DNA of 11,978 nucleotides. It comes from JAZFYD01 sp036443405. GTDB lineage: Bacteria; Planctomycetota; PLA2. Shown in pieces: positions 6,152 to 11,793 of the stretch. The notes below the pieces were generated by a model that was given only the letters and a program-made list of their open reading frames with translations, did not search any database and had not been told where the DNA came from. Location: contig JAZFYD010000036.1 of NCBI GenBank assembly GCA_036443405.1, positions 1 to 11,978 of the forward strand, read 5' to 3'. The position numbers were made by a program, and so were the translations under genes. Every line of letters begins with the position of its first letter. Positions within the stretch are counted from its first letter, which is position 1.

Positions 6152-7048
6152 TCAGGACACGACCCACAATGCGTCCACGAATGCGGCACCGCCGACGACC
6201 GCGGCAAAGGCGGCGTTCAGGTTCAGAAACGCGACCCCGAGGCGGCTCAGATCGTCCGGCGCCACCATCTTGTGCTCCTGCCACAGCACCATCGCGCCAA
6301 CCCCCACGCCCGCCCCATAGAGCCAACCGAGATGCGGGTTCGCCCAGCCCAGCCAGGCCAAGAGCGCAACACAAGCGACGTGCATCAAGGTTGAAATACG
6401 CAGAGCGCCGGAAAGACCGAATCGCGCGGGGATGCTGTGCAGACGTTGTTTCCGGTCGGCCTCGAAGTCCTGGCACGCGTAGATCACGTCGAACCCGGCC
6501 GTCCAAAGAGTGACGGCGACGCCCAAAACCACCGGCGTCAGAAAACCGCCCCGCCATCCGCGCACCGCCACCCACGCGCCCAACGGCGCGAGGCCAAGCG
6601 CAATGCCCAGCCAAACGTGACAGAGCGAAGAGACTCGCTTCGTGTACGGATAAAACAGCAGCACGAACAACACCACCGGCGACATCTGCAGACACGCCTC
6701 GTTGAGCATGCTCGCGCCGAATACGAATAGGCCGGACGAAACCACGACGAGCCCAAGCACAAACGGTTTGGACACTCGTTTCGCGGGAATGGCCCGTCCG
6801 GCCGTGCGTGGGTTCTCCGCATCCAGTTTGGAATCCGCCAAACGGTTCTGCGCCATCGCCGCGGTGCGCGCCATGACGGCGCAGAACACGACCCATGAAA
6901 ACACGCGCCAGGACCAACCACCCTCCTCCCGCATCGCAAGCGCCATCGCGGCGAGAGCGAACGGCAGCGCGAACACCGAGTGGGAGATCTTGATCATCTC
7001 CCCCGTCTCGGCGGCCTGCCTGAGAAAACGTGCGGTTACGGAGCCCAC
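6152..7048 (-). CDS. ubiA: UbiA-family prenyltransferase (quinone biosynthesis; MqnP-like candidate)
   Basis: A 298-residue integral membrane prenyltransferase that attaches a polyprenyl chain to an aromatic acid. Both Mg-diphosphate motifs are present: NRLADSKLD at 68-76 (NxxxDxxxD) and D187xxYxxxD194xxxD198 followed by RLHSIPARFG. About eight hydrophobic segments follow the family pattern, beginning IKISHSVFALPFA at 19-31. The GTG at 7048, 13 bases inside ubiX, is preferred because it leaves the normal 18 residues before the first conserved segment; ATG at codon 18 is possible but its GGGGGAG is too close. It follows ubiX and precedes the small membrane protein. With ubiX and ubiE alongside, it serves menaquinone or ubiquinone synthesis. 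In futalosine-pathway bacteria the matching enzyme is MqnP; 4-hydroxybenzoate or 1,4-dihydroxy-6-naphthoate as acceptor cannot be told apart here. Confidence 0.92.
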   Translation of the reverse strand: MGSVTARFLRQAAETGEMIKISHSVFALPFALAAMALAMREEGGWSWRVFSWVVFCAVMARTAAMAQNRLADSKLDAENPRTAGRAIPAKRVSKPFVLGLVVVSSGLFVFGASMLNEACLQMSPVVLFVLLFYPYTKRVSSLCHVWLGIALGLAPLGAWVAVRGWRGGFLTPVVLGVAVTLWTAGFDVIYACQDFEADRKQRLHSIPARFGLSGALRISTLMHVACVALLAWLGWANPHLGWLYGAGVGVGAMVLWQEHKMVAPDDLSRLGVAFLNLNAAFAAVVGGAAFVDALWVVS

Positions 7049-7623
7049 TTCTTCATGAGGTCGTTGTCGACGCCGAGTTGCGCCAAGACGCGCCCGGCGA
7101 TGAAGTCGACCAACTCCTCGGCCCGTTCCGGCCGCCAGTAGAACCCCGGCGATGCGGGGAGGATTACGGCACCGGCGCGATCGAGGCGCAGCATGTTCTC
7201 GAGGTGGATCGAATGCAACGGCGTGTCCCGCGGCACGAGAACGAGCTTGCGCCGTTCCTTCATGCAAACGTCGGCCGCGCGGGTGATGAGGTTCTCAGCG
7301 GTTCCGGCCGCCAAGCGCCCCAGCGTCCCCATCGAGCACGGACACACGGTCATGCCGGCGAGCGGATACGAACCCGACGCGATGGAACAACCGTAGTCCA
7401 TGACCGCGTGGGTCACGATCCGGTCGGCGTGCTCCGGCGCGAGGAGTTCCGCCTGCGGCGCTTTCGAAGATATCGCAAGGTCGCACTCGTGGCGTAGCAC
7501 GCGCGCGCCGCCCTCGGAGACCACGACGTGGACCGTCTCGCCGGCCGCGGCCAACGCGCGCAGCACACGCAATCCGTACGCGACCCCGGACGCGCCGCTG
7601 ATCGCGACACAGTACTCAGCCAT
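7036..7623 (-). CDS. ubiX: UbiX flavin prenyltransferase (MqnM-type in futalosine pathway)
   Basis: A 195-residue, full-length UbiX. The enzyme prenylates FMN to make prenylated FMN, the cofactor of UbiD-family decarboxylases. Diagnostic segments are GASG at 10-13, IASGSYPLAGM at 81-91, CPCSMGTL at 94-101, NLITRAADVCMKERR at 111-125, PRDTPL at 131-136 and the PASPGFYWRP stretch from 156. The ATG at 7623 has GAGGGAGC ahead of it and overlaps the stop of the CPBP protease gene by 8 bases, indicating translational coupling. The 3' end overlaps the ubiA start. No UbiD is in the window, so its partner must be elsewhere. In menaquinone synthesis by the futalosine route the UbiX and UbiD proteins are called MqnM and MqnL. 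Confidence 0.96.
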   Translation of the reverse strand: MAEYCVAISGASGVAYGLRVLRALAAAGETVHVVVSEGGARVLRHECDLAISSKAPQAELLAPEHADRIVTHAVMDYGCSIASGSYPLAGMTVCPCSMGTLGRLAAGTAENLITRAADVCMKERRKLVLVPRDTPLHSIHLENMLRLDRAGAVILPASPGFYWRPERAEELVDFIAGRVLAQLGVDNDLMKKWAP

Positions 7624-8332
7624 CCGCTCCCTCGCTCACCAAGGACACCAGGACATTGTAGAGAGCGTGCGTGTAAACCGTCAGGCCGAGCCCGCGGGTG
7701 AGATAAATCGCGCCCAGGATGACGCCCATGACCGCCCGGAAGAAAAACACCGGGTAGGTGAACACTTCACCGCCGATTCCGTGATGCGCCCACGAAAAAA
7801 GGCCCGCACTCAGCGGCAGCGCGAAGGCCACGGCCCAGCCCGGCGTCGCCCCGAGGACCCGGCGCAACAGTTGGATCGTGCCGCCCATGATCGCAAAACG
7901 GAAGATGATCTCCTCGTACACGCCGGCGCCCGCCGCGGCGATCGTGTCGGGCAGAAACCCCGAAATCGCGAGCTGGAGATTCGAAAGCACGTTGTGCAAG
8001 ACCTGCGCCACGATGAAGAGCCCGCCCGACCAGAGGATGCTCTCTGCGAACATCATCCCGTAGATGTCCGGACGCCCGACGCGCACCTGCCGCGCTCTCG
8101 CGATGCTGACCAGCAGCAGGACGAGATAACAGAGCTCGAGCGAGAGCATGCCGGCGCTTCCGAAACGGTCGAAGAGCCCGCGCAGGATCGGGTCGGTTCC
8201 GTTGCGCACCTCCGGCTGAAACAACACCCCGATCTCATAGAGCGCGAGCAGCGGCACGATGAACACGTAGCTCACGGCGAGGCTGCGGCTCGCACGCCAG
8301 TAGTTCGCTTTCTTGGGCCTGTTTTTCGCCAA
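7616..8332 (-). CDS. CPBP family intramembrane glutamic protease
   Basis: A 238-residue polytopic membrane protein with all three CPBP (Abi/Rce1) motifs: E140-E141xxxR145 in YEEIIFR, F179xxxH183 in FSWAHH, and H222xxxN226 in HALYN. In characterised Rce1-type members these Glu, His and Asn residues form the active site. Hydrophobic segments occur around residues 19-36, 62-78, 96-112, 165-180, 196-212 and 217-232. The TTG start at 8332 lies 3 bases after the ubiE stop, and the end overlaps ubiX, so it is an embedded member of the quinone operon. Bacterial CPBP proteins have varied roles (peptide maturation, immunity, membrane protein turnover); true CAAX processing is unlikely in bacteria. Its substrate is unknown. 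The weak start codon could be replaced by an internal one, but upstream extension is blocked by ubiE. Confidence 0.92.
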   Translation of the reverse strand: MAKNRPKKANYWRASRSLAVSYVFIVPLLALYEIGVLFQPEVRNGTDPILRGLFDRFGSAGMLSLELCYLVLLLVSIARARQVRVGRPDIYGMMFAESILWSGGLFIVAQVLHNVLSNLQLAISGFLPDTIAAAGAGVYEEIIFRFAIMGGTIQLLRRVLGATPGWAVAFALPLSAGLFSWAHHGIGGEVFTYPVFFFRAVMGVILGAIYLTRGLGLTVYTHALYNVLVSLVSEGADG

Positions 8333-8335
8333 GTC

Positions 8336-9040
8336 CTATCCGTTCGCAACCGCCTTCCGGCCGAGATGCACCGCCGCGATGCCGAACGTGAGCGGATGGA
8401 TCGCCACCGTTTCGCACCCGGCCTCGCGCATCATCGCCGAAAGCTCGTCTTCGTTCTTCCAGGCCACGACGGAACGGTTCAGGTAGCTGTACGCCCGGCT
8501 GCGGGACACGGCGTTCCCGATAAACGGCAAGACCGCGCGAAAGTAGATGTTGTAGAGCGCGCGAAAGACCGGGTTCTTCGGGCTCGTGAACTCCAGGACA
8601 GCCACACGGCCGCCGGGACGCGCGACACGCACGAACTCCGCGAGACCCCGGCGCGGGTCCTGAACATTGCGCAGGCCGAAACCCACCGAGACGACGTCGA
8701 AGTGATCGGCCGGAAACGGCAACGCCTGCGCGTCGCCCTGGAGAAACCGCACCGCGCCGCACTCTTTTTTGGCCTGACCGCGTTCCAGCATCGGACGGCA
8801 GAAGTCCACGCCGGCGACCGGCTGGCCGATCGTCTCGGCGAACTCGGCCGCGAGATCACCCGTGCCGGTGCAGACATCGAGTACCGGGCCCGCGGGCGCG
8901 GCAAGACGCACGGCCCGCTTGCGCCACCGCTTGTCCGTGTTGAACGACAGGAGGTGATTCAGGAGGTCGTAGCGCGGCGCGATCACGCCGAACATGCCGC
9001 GAATCGTGCGGGAGTCCTTGCTTATGGTGGGCGCGGTCAC
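8336..9040 (-). CDS. ubiE: UbiE/MenG demethylmenaquinone or ubiquinone-precursor C-methyltransferase
   Basis: A 234-residue SAM-dependent methyltransferase of the UbiE/MenG family, which adds the ring C-methyl group in the last menaquinone step (or an intermediate ubiquinone step). Evidence: MFGVIAPRYDLLNHLLSF at 16-33, SAM motif I VLDVCTGTGDLA at 53-64, GVDFCRPML, GDAQALPFPADHFDVV, and the signature GFGLRNVQDPRRGLAEFVRV. The GTG at 9040 is chosen because it gives the normal short N-terminus before the MFGxIAxRYD segment; a longer frame to an upstream ATG would run through the promoter region. TACACT ends 10 bases upstream and no Shine-Dalgarno site is seen. First gene of the ubiE-CPBP-ubiX-ubiA run. 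Confidence 0.95.
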   Translation of the reverse strand: MTAPTISKDSRTIRGMFGVIAPRYDLLNHLLSFNTDKRWRKRAVRLAAPAGPVLDVCTGTGDLAAEFAETIGQPVAGVDFCRPMLERGQAKKECGAVRFLQGDAQALPFPADHFDVVSVGFGLRNVQDPRRGLAEFVRVARPGGRVAVLEFTSPKNPVFRALYNIYFRAVLPFIGNAVSRSRAYSYLNRSVVAWKNEDELSAMMREAGCETVAIHPLTFGIAAVHLGRKAVANG

Positions 9041-9050
9041 GATCGGGCGG

Positions 9051-9056
9051 AGTGTA
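9051..9056 (-). promoter_or_regulatory. Putative -10 box (TACACT) for ubiE
   Basis: TACACT on the minus strand ends 10 bases before the GTG start of ubiE. No convincing -35 lies at 16-18 bases. The expected leader is 3-4 bases, again near-leaderless. Confidence 0.35.
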
Positions 9057-9146
9057 CCCAACGGCCCCGTGCGAGTCGCGGATTGCGCAAGTCCCGGCCA
9101 TGTACCGTACCTGGGTGCGCACGCGCGTTTTGGCCCCAAGATCTAG

Positions 9147-9152
9147 TACAAT
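9147..9152 (+). promoter_or_regulatory. Putative -10 box (TACAAT) for ruvB
   Basis: TACAAT within an AT-richer patch, CTAGTACAATTCC, is the best -10 candidate on the plus strand in this spacer. A clear -35 is missing. It ends 109 bases before the ruvB start codon, predicting a leader of about 100 bases. Confidence 0.35.
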
Positions 9153-9162
9153 TCCAGCCTTC

Positions 9163-9261
9163 CCGGACCCCAAGCGGGGACGGAACCAAACGGGCCGACT
9201 TACAGGGGCCTTGCTAACAGGCGCACGGCACTGGCACGCGAAAGACACTGGCAAGCGAACG
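9163..9261 (+). promoter_or_regulatory. Possible structured leader of ruvB
   Basis: The stretch holds a hairpin CCG-ga-CCCC-AAGC-GGGG-a-CGG at 9163-9183, a second potential stem GCCT/AGGC around 9208-9222 with a 7-base loop, and a 17-base-period direct repeat CACTGGCACGCGAA / CACTGGCAAGCGAA at 9229-9242 and 9246-9259, ending two bases before the ATG. It does not match a riboswitch class I know. The structures could be chance in G+C-rich DNA. Confidence 0.3.
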
Positions 9262-10308
9262 ATGACGGGTACGGACTCCCCCTTCCATCCTGACGCAGGC
9301 CGCGGCGAGGATCGCTTCGAGCTGAATCTGCGGCCGCGCAGTTTTTCAAGCTTCGTCGGCCAGCGCAGCCTCGTGGAAAACCTCCACCTCGCGATGGACG
9401 CCGCGCGCGCCCGGAAGGAGCCGCTGGACCACCTGCTGCTGAGTGGACTCCCCGGGCTGGGCAAGACGACGCTGGCCGGCATCGTCGCGCGCGAGATGGG
9501 CGCCACGATGCACGAGACCAGCGGACCCGCGCTCGTGCGGGCGGCCGATATCGTCGGTTTGCTGAGCAACCTGGAAGCCGGCGACCTGCTTTTTATCGAC
9601 GAAATCCATCGCCTGCCGCGACCGGTCGAGGAAGTGCTCTATTCCGCGATGGAGGACTACGTCGTCGATGTCGTTCTCGACCAGGGGCCGGCGGCGCGTT
9701 CCATCCGTTTGGCGCTGCCCCACTTCACGCTCGTCGGCGCGACGACACGCGAGGGGCTTCTGAGCGCTCCGTTCCGCGCGCGGTTCGGAATGCAGGAAAA
9801 ACTCGAGCTCTATCCCGCGAACGAACTGGCCGAGATCCTTCTGCGGTCGGCCGACGCGTTGAAGGTGCAACTCTCATCCGGTGCGGCCGAGTTCGTTTCC
9901 GAGCGAGCACGCGGCACGCCGCGCGTGGCCAACCGTTTCCTGCGCCGCATCCGCGACCTCGCGCAGGAGCACTACGACAACAACATCGACGAGACCGTCG
10001 CGCGCGAGGGCCTCGGCCGCCTCGGCGTGGACGACCGCGGCTTTTCCCTGCTCGACCGGCGCATCCTCGAAGCGGTCGTTCGCCACGGCGGCGGGCCAGT
10101 CGGACTCAAGACGATTGCCGTGAGCGTCGGCGAGGACGACCGCACGATCGAGGACGTGTACGAGCCGTTTCTGATCCGTTCGGGTTTTCTGCAGCGAACG
10201 CCGCAGGGCCGCCGCGCCAGCCCGGCGTGCATGGACGAGTTCGGCATTGGCTCCGATCCGATCGGGGGCTCCGAAAAACGCGAAACCGGCTCGCTGTTCG
10301 ATTCGTGA
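9262..10308 (+). CDS. ruvB: Holliday junction branch-migration helicase subunit RuvB
   Basis: A 348-residue AAA+ ATPase, the hexameric motor that drives branch migration with RuvA during recombinational repair. Walker A GLPGLGKTT at 62-70, Walker B LLFIDEIHR at 109-117, sensor 1 GATTREGLL at 159-167, and the arginine-finger region APFRARFG at 169-176 are intact. The C-terminal winged helix is marked by DDRTIEDVYEPFLIRSGFLQ and RTPQGR. A short variable tail follows. The ATG at 9262 is chosen because the conserved 'RPRSFSSFVGQ' segment then begins at a normal distance; no strong Shine-Dalgarno site is present. Its TGA overlaps the ATG of the next gene. ruvA and ruvC are not in the window. Confidence 0.96.
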   Translation: MTGTDSPFHPDAGRGEDRFELNLRPRSFSSFVGQRSLVENLHLAMDAARARKEPLDHLLLSGLPGLGKTTLAGIVAREMGATMHETSGPALVRAADIVGLLSNLEAGDLLFIDEIHRLPRPVEEVLYSAMEDYVVDVVLDQGPAARSIRLALPHFTLVGATTREGLLSAPFRARFGMQEKLELYPANELAEILLRSADALKVQLSSGAAEFVSERARGTPRVANRFLRRIRDLAQEHYDNNIDETVAREGLGRLGVDDRGFSLLDRRILEAVVRHGGGPVGLKTIAVSVGEDDRTIEDVYEPFLIRSGFLQRTPQGRRASPACMDEFGIGSDPIGGSEKRETGSLFDS

Positions 10309-11456
10309 TGCGCGTTCCGGTGTGCGTACTCCCCTTACTGGTTCTGGCCGCGTGCTCGGCAGCGCCCGAGAGCGCTCCCGCACCCCGAAAACCGCTCGAA
10401 TACGCGGCCGCCCCGAAGGTTCGGGTCCTGCTGGCGTCGCTCGGCAAGCCTCAAAAAGTCCTCGTGCGAGGCGAGAAGCTCGAATTCCGCGCAGGCGAGC
10501 GCACGCTGCTCCGCAGCAAAAAAGGGCTGCTCGCGCGGCAGGGCGATTCGCTCTCGCTGGACGGCGAACCGATCGGTGTCGACCGGATCACGGTGAGCGC
10601 CGCCGGTCTCGTGCAGGTGGATGAGTCGACCTATAGCGGCACCATCGAGATCAGCGTCGACGAACACCTCGTGATCGTGAACCACGTGACGATCGAGGAT
10701 TACGTGCTTGGCGTCTTGCGCGGAGAACTGCCGCTCAAAGAGGTGCCGCCCGCCGCGGCCGCGGCGCAAGCGATCGCGGTCCGGTCGTACACCCTTCACT
10801 ACCTGGCCTTGGAACGAGACGGCTTCGACGTCGACGACACCACGCTCTATCAACGCTATGTAGGATTTCGGCGTGCGCCCGACGACCAGCATCTCCGCGA
10901 CGGCGTCCTTGCCACGATCGGCCAATATCTCGTGCGCGCGGACAACAGCGAACCGCTGAAAGCGTATTACCACTCGACGTGCGGCGGACACACCACGGAC
11001 CCGCAGCGCGGCCTGAACGCGGACGACACCACCCCGATGCGCGGGGTCGCCTGTGAACACTGTCGCGCGAGCAAGTATTGGCGCTGGGAGGGCCGCCTGG
11101 AAAGCGGCGCGATCGCCAAAGCCGCCGGGATGGGCACCGCGACACTGCGCGACGTCCAGGTGAGCGAACGGACGCCGCATGGCCGGGCCCAGGCGTTTCT
11201 GATCATCACGAACGACGGCGCGAAGTCGGTCCCGGCCAATGAGTTTCGTTTGAGCGTCGGCCCGTCGGCATTGCGCAGCACGCGCGTGCTCGAAATCGAA
11301 CGCGACGGCGGTTCGTTCACTTTCCGCGGTGGCGGATGGGGCCACGGCGTCGGCCTCTGCCAGATGGGTGCGATCGGCCTCGCGAAAAAGGGCAAGAGCG
11401 GCGAGGAGATCGTCCGCTACTACTACCGCGACGCTGAGATCCGCCGCGCGTACTGA
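10308..11456 (+). CDS. SpoIID/LytB-domain lipoprotein (peptidoglycan lytic enzyme or amidase enhancer)
   Basis: A 382-residue protein that begins with a lipoprotein signal: hydrophobic residues 5-15 and lipobox LAAC with Cys16, then a Pro/Ala/Ser linker, so it is probably membrane-anchored outside the cytoplasm. The SpoIID domain shows DYVLGVLRGELP with E140, the position of the catalytic Glu of the SpoIID lytic transglycosylase, then AAAAAQAIAVRSYTLHY, YYHSTCGGHT and GGGWGHGVGLCQMGA at 341-355. H222, C225, H228, C249 and C252 could form a metal site, as zinc has been described in clostridial SpoIID. In non-spore-formers this domain is tied to cell-wall remodelling, and nothing here implies sporulation. 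It is joined to ruvB by TGATG, so translation is coupled. ATG at 10308 fits the signal peptide; longer in-frame starts fall inside ruvB. Confidence 0.93.
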   Translation: MRVPVCVLPLLVLAACSAAPESAPAPRKPLEYAAAPKVRVLLASLGKPQKVLVRGEKLEFRAGERTLLRSKKGLLARQGDSLSLDGEPIGVDRITVSAAGLVQVDESTYSGTIEISVDEHLVIVNHVTIEDYVLGVLRGELPLKEVPPAAAAAQAIAVRSYTLHYLALERDGFDVDDTTLYQRYVGFRRAPDDQHLRDGVLATIGQYLVRADNSEPLKAYYHSTCGGHTTDPQRGLNADDTTPMRGVACEHCRASKYWRWEGRLESGAIAKAAGMGTATLRDVQVSERTPHGRAQAFLIITNDGAKSVPANEFRLSVGPSALRSTRVLEIERDGGSFTFRGGGWGHGVGLCQMGAIGLAKKGKSGEEIVRYYYRDAEIRRAY

Positions 11457-11468
11457 GTTTCTTGGCTT

Positions 11469-11483
11469 CAACGCCTTACGCCG
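11469..11483 (+). repeat. Decayed fragment D of the hairpin repeat
   Basis: CAACGCCTTACGCCG matches the first 15 bases of the copy A stem-loop at 14 of 15 positions. The preceding GTTTCTT at 11457-11463 is also found a short way before copy A (4841-4847), suggesting the fragment once extended further left. Five extra bases interrupt the closing TTG. Confidence 0.45.
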
Positions 11484-11497
11484 CAGTGTTGCCTGCC

Positions 11498-11657
11498 CAA
11501 CGGCTGACGCCGTTGGAGCCATACGTTCGAACGGTCTGAGATGTGGCCCACCGCTATTGCGGATTCGGTCATCGGTGCAACGGCTGACGCCGTTGGAGCC
11601 ATACGTTCGAACGGTCTGAGATGTGGCCCACCTCTGTTGCGGATTCGGTCATCGGGC
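11498..11657 (+). repeat. Tandem pair (copies B and C) of an 80-bp hairpin repeat
   Basis: Two head-to-tail units with an exact 80-base period, 11498-11577 and 11578-11657. The first 78 positions differ at only two sites (11553 versus 11633 and 11556 versus 11636). Each starts with a CAACGGC-TGAC-GCCGTTG stem-loop, followed by AGCCATACGTTCGAACGGT, which includes the 10-base palindrome CGTTCGAACG, then CTGAGATGTGGCCCACC and GCGGATTCGGTCATCGG. The near identity points to recent duplication. They begin about 40 bases after the SpoIID-protein stop. No T-run follows the hairpins, so they are not standard terminators. Confidence 0.9.
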
Positions 11658-11683
11658 ACGGAACGATGTACGGGCACAGAACG
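11653..11683 (+). repeat. Short direct repeat, 18-base period
   Basis: CGGGCACGGAACG at 11653-11665 and CGGGCACAGAACG at 11671-11683 match at 12 of 13 positions, spaced by ATGTA. The first copy starts inside the end of the second 80-bp unit. Confidence 0.55.
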
Positions 11684-11684
11684 T

Positions 11685-11737
11685 CAGAAGGCCTTTCTGT
11701 AAACGAGTTAGGGCGACCCGTTTCGGCACGAGTGCCG
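11685..11737. repeat. Three adjacent inverted repeats
   Basis: CAGAA-GGCCT-TTCTG (11685-11699), AAACGAGT-TAGGGCG-ACCCGTTT (11701-11723, one mismatch), and CGGCAC-GA-GTGCCG (11724-11737) lie back to back. They are downstream of the minus-strand gene ending at 11794 and could form hairpins in its transcript. None is followed by a clear T-run. Confidence 0.4.
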
Positions 11738-11793
11738 TAACTGGAGTGGCTGGAACTGGGGACGCCGGACGGCTACCGATTTCCGCCAGCGGC

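Larger units (their letters stand above)
9041..9261. other. Divergent control region between ubiE and ruvB
   Basis: This 221-base spacer separates divergent transcription units. The left end carries the ubiE start and its TACACT box. The right half, from TACAAT at 9147, looks like a leader of about 100 bases for ruvB. The open frame that runs through it into ruvB gives an arginine/threonine-rich, low-quality peptide and is not treated as coding. Confidence 0.5.
11457..11793. other. Gene-free, repeat-rich spacer
   Basis: I see no convincing gene in these 337 bases. In order they contain a decayed fragment of the hairpin repeat (11469-11483), two tandem 80-bp copies (11498-11657), an 18-base-period direct repeat (11653-11683) and three inverted repeats in a row (11685-11737). 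Small open frames here lack binding sites and follow the repeats. The spacer separates spoIID-like plus-strand transcription from a converging minus-strand gene. Confidence 0.6.

Noticed and set aside
7400..9217. A 605-residue open frame on the plus strand opposite ubiX, the CPBP gene and ubiE
   Set aside because: Its product is rich in Arg, His, Asp and Glu with no domain, and it lies fully antisense to three recognised genes. Long antisense frames are expected in G+C-rich DNA because stop codons are rare there.
9163..9222. Known riboswitch class upstream of ruvB
   Set aside because: I compared the visible hairpins with the cores I remember (guanidine-II ACGR loops, fluoride, preQ1, SAM-II) and none fits, so only a generic structured leader is noted.
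9052..9261. N-terminal extension of RuvB by 70 residues
   Set aside because: The frame is open but would pass through the ubiE promoter region, has Arg/Thr-rich composition unlike RuvB, and the family start fits the ATG at 9262.
10227..10307. Longer start for the SpoIID-domain protein inside ruvB
   Set aside because: It would place 27 Arg-rich residues before the signal peptide; the ATG at 10308 directly precedes a good lipoprotein signal.
11498..11657. Tandem 80-bp units as a CRISPR array
   Set aside because: Only two full units, no repeat/spacer alternation (the whole 80 bp is repeated), and no cas genes nearby.
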